Shown here piece after piece: positions 5,482 to 9,144 of a stretch of DNA of 9,144 bases. Position 1 is the first letter of the stretch. Each line of letters begins with the position of its first letter. Below the pieces are notes generated by a model. The model had not been told where the DNA came from. It saw only the letters and a program-made list of their open reading frames with translations, and ran no database searches. The translations under genes were made by a program, and so were the position numbers. Source of the stretch: an uncultured Collinsella sp. (lineage in GTDB: Bacteria; Actinomycetota; Coriobacteriia; Coriobacteriales; Coriobacteriaceae); contig UQZI01000077.1 of the NCBI GenBank assembly GCA_900545555.1, positions 1 to 9,144 of the forward strand. The letters run 5' to 3'.

Positions 5482-7182
5482 CTATTCGCCGGTAGGCGGT
5501 TGTGGTGCAGACGAAGACGGGGTCGAACCCTCGCCACCATCTTGACGCGGCTTGCGGGAACGACGACGGCGACGGCGCTTCTGGCCCTGGTCGGCCGAAC
5601 CCTCGCCACCACGATCTTCGCGCGACTCGCGTTCGTCGCGAGCAGCGCCGCGCGCGGCCTTGGCAGCCGCCCCTCCGCCATCTCCGGGGCGACGACGCGT
5701 GACCTTGACCTCGCCATCCGAGACCTGATCGGCAACGGAGGGCACCGAGGGCTTTTGCTGCGTGCCCGAGGAATGGCGACGACGCGGACGCGGGGCGCGC
5801 TCGTCATCGTTGCGCTGCTTGCTACCCTTGTCGGCAGGCGTATCGGAACCCGAACCACCCTTGGGGGCGGCACCGGCTTCGCGAGCGGCTGCGGCGCGGA
5901 AGGCGTCCTCGCGCTCCTCGCTCGACAAATGGCGGCGGCGACGGCGCGTGGGATTCATGCCACCGCCGCGATTTTGCTGTTGAGGCTGCTGAGCTTCGCG
6001 CTCGCGGGGGGAATTCTTGCCTGCGGGAGCGGCCTCGCCGGCATCGCCCGAATCCGAGCGCTTGCGGCGGCGACGTCCACCGGCAGCCTCCTCAGCCTCG
6101 GGTGCCTCGGCCTTGCCGCGACCCTTACCGCGGCCGCGACCCTCGCCCTGGCTCTGACCGGCACGGGTATCGGCGTCCGCATCGCGACGGCGGCGCTTGG
6201 GCATCGACGTGCCGGCCAGACGGTCGGCGCTCGACAGGCCATCGCCCACGTCGACGCCGTTCTCGCGGTCGAGCTCCATAAGCGCCAGGCGCATCTCGGG
6301 CGACTCGATGCGCTCGAGCACGTCGCGCGTCACGCAGTCGGGGCGGCAGCTGCAGCCCTGCTCGGCGGCCTTCTTTTTGCAGCCCTCCGAGCACGTCATA
6401 TCGGCCAAGTTGACCTTAAAGACTTTGCCGTTCTCCAGGCGCAACACCAGCTGCTCACGCGGCGTGTCATATTCCTGGATGCGCGCCTTGCCAAGTGGCG
6501 TATCGATAAGTGTCTTCTTTTTGGGCGCGCGGCTCTTAAAGTCCTTGTACGCCTCGAACTCGTAGCGCAGGCAGCACATCAGGCGGCCGCAGACGCCGCT
6601 AATCTTGGACGAGTTGAGCGGCAGGTCCTGCTCTTTTGCCATGCGGATCGAAACCGGCTCAAACTGTCCGCCAAAGCGCGTGCAGCAGAGCTCCTGGCCG
6701 CACTGGGCATAGCCGCCCACCAGGCGGGTCTCGTCGCGCACGCCGATCTGGCGCATGTCGACGCGAATGTGCAGCGTCGAGGACAGGTCCTTGACGAGCT
6801 GACGGAAATCGACGCGTTCCTCGGCAGCAAAGTAGAACACGGCCTTCTCGCCGCCAAACAGGTACTCGACGCCGACCGGCTTCATCTCGAGGTCGAGCTC
6901 CTTGACCAGGCGGCGGAAGTCGACCATGGCCTCGTCACCTTGGATGGCCAGATCATCGGCAAGCTGCAGGTCGATGTCGCTCGCCACGCGCAGCACGGGC
7001 TTGAGCGGCTGGCCGATCTCGTCCTGCGGCACCTCGAAGGGGTCCGCCGTGACCAGGCCGATCTCGGTTCCGCGCTCGGTGGAGCAGATAGCATAATCGG
7101 CCTCGAGGATATCCAGATCCTGCGGGTCGAACCACAGGTCGCGCGAGGCGTAGGTAAACTTAACGGGTACGACTAACGGCAT
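5482..7182 (-). CDS. ricT: PSP1/RicT-family (YaaT-like) protein with long Arg-rich tail
   Basis: 566 residues; ATG at 7182 with AGGAAGG 7 bases upstream, overlapping the holB stop by 10 bases. RicT (YaaT) of Bacillus is an Fe-S-binding subunit of the RicAFT complex that helps RNase Y mature mRNAs; whether that partner set exists here is not visible. Residues ~1-290 hold the PSP1 core, with cysteines at 161, 166, 167, 198, 203 and 204 in QCGQELCCTRFGG and SGVCGRLMCCLRYEFE, the expected cluster ligands. A second cluster follows at 264, 268, 277, 279 and 283 (CSEGCKKKAAEQGCSCRPDC). Residues ~328-566 are a disordered, low-complexity tail with basic patches (PKRRRR, GRRRRKR, TRRRRRH, RPRRRH, QKRRRRRRSRKPR) alternating with Gly/Glu/Ser/Gln. 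Bacillus-type family members are about half this length. The tail suggests RNA or ribosome binding; that is inference. Confidence 0.9.
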   Translation of the reverse strand: MPLVVPVKFTYASRDLWFDPQDLDILEADYAICSTERGTEIGLVTADPFEVPQDEIGQPLKPVLRVASDIDLQLADDLAIQGDEAMVDFRRLVKELDLEMKPVGVEYLFGGEKAVFYFAAEERVDFRQLVKDLSSTLHIRVDMRQIGVRDETRLVGGYAQCGQELCCTRFGGQFEPVSIRMAKEQDLPLNSSKISGVCGRLMCCLRYEFEAYKDFKSRAPKKKTLIDTPLGKARIQEYDTPREQLVLRLENGKVFKVNLADMTCSEGCKKKAAEQGCSCRPDCVTRDVLERIESPEMRLALMELDRENGVDVGDGLSSADRLAGTSMPKRRRRDADADTRAGQSQGEGRGRGKGRGKAEAPEAEEAAGGRRRRKRSDSGDAGEAAPAGKNSPREREAQQPQQQNRGGGMNPTRRRRRHLSSEEREDAFRAAAAREAGAAPKGGSGSDTPADKGSKQRNDDERAPRPRRRHSSGTQQKPSVPSVADQVSDGEVKVTRRRPGDGGGAAAKAARGAARDERESREDRGGEGSADQGQKRRRRRRSRKPRQDGGEGSTPSSSAPQPPTGE

Positions 7183-8300
7183 TTCAGTGCCTTCCTGATA
7201 TCGAACAGCATGACCTCGATGGCCAGCTGGGGAGTAACGTTTCTGGCGATGTTGCGCTCGGCGGTTGCGACCGCCTCGAGCGCCTGGGTGGCACCCGCAA
7301 CATTGGTCGCGGCGGCAAGCCGACCGATCGTGTCGCGCACATCCTCGTTCACGACGTCGGCCGCCTCATCCTGAAGCGTCAGCAGCACGTCGCGCATGAG
7401 CGTCCGCGTGCTCGCCAGCGCTTCCATGATACCCGAACGCTCGCGCGCGTTGAGTTCGCGCTTGTTGCGGTCCTCAAGCTGCTTCAATGCTCCACGCGAC
7501 AGGTAGTCGGCATTTTGCTCGAGTACCTTTTCCTGCGTGGACTTGACCTCGGCGAGCGGCGCCTTGACGGCGACGATGAGCGACTTGGCGCGACTGAGCA
7601 CGTCGGCCTCGTCGGCGGCAATGAGTGAGTCGATGGCACGGACCATCTGACGGCGGGCGTCCTGGCGCTCGGCGCTCTTAAGAAACTCGATGCCGCGTGT
7701 GGGGCTTCCCGCCACGGCGACCGCCATGCGGCAACGCGCAGGGTCCTGACCGGTGGCGCGGCTCACGGCCTGCGCGGCGACGGCGGGCGACACCAGCCGA
7801 AACGGCACGCACTGGCAGCGGCTCACGATTGTGGGCAGCATCACGTCTGCCGAGGTGCCCAGCAAGATGAACATAACGCCCTCGGGCGGCTCCTCGAGTG
7901 TCTTGAGCAGTGCGTTGGCGGTGTTGGCGCGCAGTTGCTCGGCACGGTCGATGATGTAGACCTTTGCCTTGGCGCGGATGGGCGCCAGGGGCACGTCGTC
8001 GAGCAGCTCGCGGGTCTGCGCGATGAGGTAGCCCGTGGCGCTCTCGGGCGTGTAATAGTGCACGTCGGGATGCGTATGGCGCGCGACGCGCACGCAGCTG
8101 TCGCACGAGCCACAGCCGTCCCGCTCGCACAGGAAGGCTTGGGCGAGCGCCCATGCGGCGTCGAGCTTACCGGCACCGGGCGCGCCCAAAAACAGGTAGG
8201 CGTGCGATGCACGGCCACTTGCGATGGCATTGGTCAAAAAGTCGCGCACGCGTTCCTGGGTGTCGAGCTTGGCGAGCAGGCTTGCCTGAGCGGGGGCCAT
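7173..8300 (-). CDS. holB: DNA polymerase III delta' subunit (clamp loader)
   Basis: 375 residues. Delta' is the stator subunit of the clamp-loader complex that loads the beta clamp at replication forks. The start at 8300 has AGGAGG 9 bases upstream and lies 1 base past the tmk stop; an upstream in-frame start would run inside tmk. Seen in order: SHAYLFLGAPGAGKLDAA at 32-49, a P-loop-like GxxGxGK with Leu where Ser/Thr normally follows Lys45, so ATP hydrolysis is doubtful, as is usual for delta'; zinc-binding cysteines at 58, 63, 66 and 69 (CERDGCGSCDSC); a Walker-B-like VYIIDRAEQL at 114-123 with Arg in place of Glu; NALLKTLEEPPE at 129-140; and the SRC motif at 160-162. The C-terminal ~150 residues are helical and divergent, as expected. 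Translational coupling with tmk and ricT is likely. Confidence 0.95.
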   Translation of the reverse strand: MAPAQASLLAKLDTQERVRDFLTNAIASGRASHAYLFLGAPGAGKLDAAWALAQAFLCERDGCGSCDSCVRVARHTHPDVHYYTPESATGYLIAQTRELLDDVPLAPIRAKAKVYIIDRAEQLRANTANALLKTLEEPPEGVMFILLGTSADVMLPTIVSRCQCVPFRLVSPAVAAQAVSRATGQDPARCRMAVAVAGSPTRGIEFLKSAERQDARRQMVRAIDSLIAADEADVLSRAKSLIVAVKAPLAEVKSTQEKVLEQNADYLSRGALKQLEDRNKRELNARERSGIMEALASTRTLMRDVLLTLQDEAADVVNEDVRDTIGRLAAATNVAGATQALEAVATAERNIARNVTPQLAIEVMLFDIRKALKCR

Positions 8301-8301
8301 G

Positions 8302-8985
8302 TTACTCAGCCTCCTGGGCAAGCGCGGCGGCGACGGCATCCTGGGGGATGTCGAGACCGTGCGCACGAACCTGCTCGACCGTCTTCTCGAAAACTTCCTC
8401 GACGGTCGTAGTGGCGTCGATGAGCTTTACGCGGTTTGGCTCCTCGGCAGCAATGGCACAAAATCCCTGGTACACACGCTCCTGGAATGCCATGCCCTTA
8501 GCCTCCATGCGATCTGCCGCGCCACGGGCTGCCATGCGTAGCGCCGCCTGCTCGGGCGTGATGTGGTAGACGAGTGTGAGCGCCGGGTGCGTTCCCGCGA
8601 CGGCCAGGTTGTTGGCGTCGCGCACCATCTGGCGGTCGAGGCCATCGGCAAACGCCTGGTAGCAGGTCGTGGAATCGTAGAAGCGATCGCACAGGACCAC
8701 CTTGCCGGCCGCAAGGGCGGGGGCTATGACCTCGTGCACCAGCTGGGCACGCGCAGCCTCGTAAAGCAGCAACTCGCAGGTGTCGCCCATCGCCATATTG
8801 GCGGGGTCGAGCAGCAGGGCGCGGATCTTTTCGCTGATGGCGGTGCCGCCCGGTTCGCGCAGGCTCACAACCTGGTGGCCAGCGAGCTCGAGCGCGCGGG
8901 CAAGCAGGCGCGCCTGCGTGGACTTGCCGGCACCGTCGACGCCCTCGAGCGTGATAAAGCTATGTTGAGCAGGCTCAAAAGCCAT
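8302..8985 (-). CDS. tmk: Thymidylate kinase
   Basis: 227 residues, near the usual ~205-215 for the family. It phosphorylates dTMP to dTDP using ATP, an essential cytoplasmic step in dTTP synthesis. The ATG at 8985 has AGGAAGGGG about 8 bases upstream. Motifs: P-loop LEGVDGAGKST at 13-23; REPGGT at 43-48; the DRF form of the DRY/DRX motif at 100-102 followed by YDSTTCYQ; and a LID region at about 152-164 (AARGAADRMEAKG). The last ~20 residues are an Ala-rich extension (DIPQDAVAAALAQEAE). It is the first gene of the operon within this window; holB begins 1 base after its stop. A promoter somewhere in 8990-9100 is expected but only weak candidates are visible. Confidence 0.96.
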   Translation of the reverse strand: MAFEPAQHSFITLEGVDGAGKSTQARLLARALELAGHQVVSLREPGGTAISEKIRALLLDPANMAMGDTCELLLYEAARAQLVHEVIAPALAAGKVVLCDRFYDSTTCYQAFADGLDRQMVRDANNLAVAGTHPALTLVYHITPEQAALRMAARGAADRMEAKGMAFQERVYQGFCAIAAEEPNRVKLIDATTTVEEVFEKTVEQVRAHGLDIPQDAVAAALAQEAE

Positions 8986-9099
8986 GGGCGCAGCCCCTTC
9001 CTACAAGGCGCGTAAATGCAGATATATCAACCAAGCCATGATACCCCAGTGCTCGGCGCGTCCCCAATGGCTAAAGGCGCCTTTCCAAAGTTGCGGTGA

Positions 9100-9144
9100 A
9101 ATAGGGACTGATTGAAGCTCTGAGACCGCCAAACAGTCCCTATT
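9100..9144. repeat. 11-bp perfect inverted repeat at the right edge
   Basis: AATAGGGACTG at 9100-9110 and CAGTCCCTATT at 9134-9144 are perfect reverse complements with a 23-base loop. The repeat reaches the last base of the window and may continue beyond it. It lies about 115 bases upstream of tmk. It could be a terminator of the gene beyond the edge, a dispersed intergenic repeat, or a regulatory dyad; the sequence here does not decide. Confidence 0.6.

Noticed and set aside
5473..7176. 567-codon open frame on the plus strand opposite ricT
   Set aside because: It is antisense to a clearly recognised PSP1 gene with conserved cysteine motifs; its Ala/Leu/Arg-rich product comes from the GC-rich codon pattern of the other strand.
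1..9144. tRNA, rRNA or CRISPR array
   Set aside because: No cloverleaf with a TTCGA-type arm, no rRNA stretches and no regularly spaced direct repeats were seen.

Overview
The window looks like a GC-rich member of the Coriobacteriia, most likely Collinsella. This is inferred from the gene families, gene order and codon use; no marker gene settles it. All genes from about position 285 rightwards lie on the minus strand. The first ~285 bases are different: they are AT-richer (about 43% GC over 121-280 against about 64% over 301-420), carry plus-strand coding sequence (the end of one gene and the start of a small membrane protein), and stop abruptly inside a truncated degV-family gene. The left end is therefore a join between two unrelated sequences, either a contig or assembly chimera or a real insertion or recombination.

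Reading leftwards along the minus strand from the right edge: an inverted repeat at the window edge (9100-9144); a compact operon of tmk (thymidylate kinase), holB (DNA polymerase III delta'), a PSP1/RicT-family protein with a very long arginine-rich tail, comF (amidophosphoribosyltransferase-like competence protein) and a Coriobacteriia-type protein with a DUF559/Vsr-like nuclease-fold C-terminus. The first three genes touch or overlap. comF is set apart by 102 bases that contain a perfect 12-bp hairpin covering its own ribosome binding site.

Between this operon and the next gene is a large non-coding stretch (about 2703-3452). It holds a 217-base element with ~50-bp imperfect inverted repeats, two GC-rich hairpins, a good -10 promoter and a long leader. 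Next comes an orphan family-3 solute-binding lipoprotein with an acidic Ser-rich tail, closed by an intrinsic terminator, then hpf (long ribosome hibernation factor) with its own terminator, then the truncated degV-family gene.

Functionally this is mostly housekeeping: dTTP synthesis, the replication clamp loader, RNA processing and ribosome hibernation. The less ordinary items are the chimeric left join, the inverted-repeat element, the SD-masking hairpin at comF, the RicT tail with its second cysteine cluster, and the unplaced nuclease-like protein.
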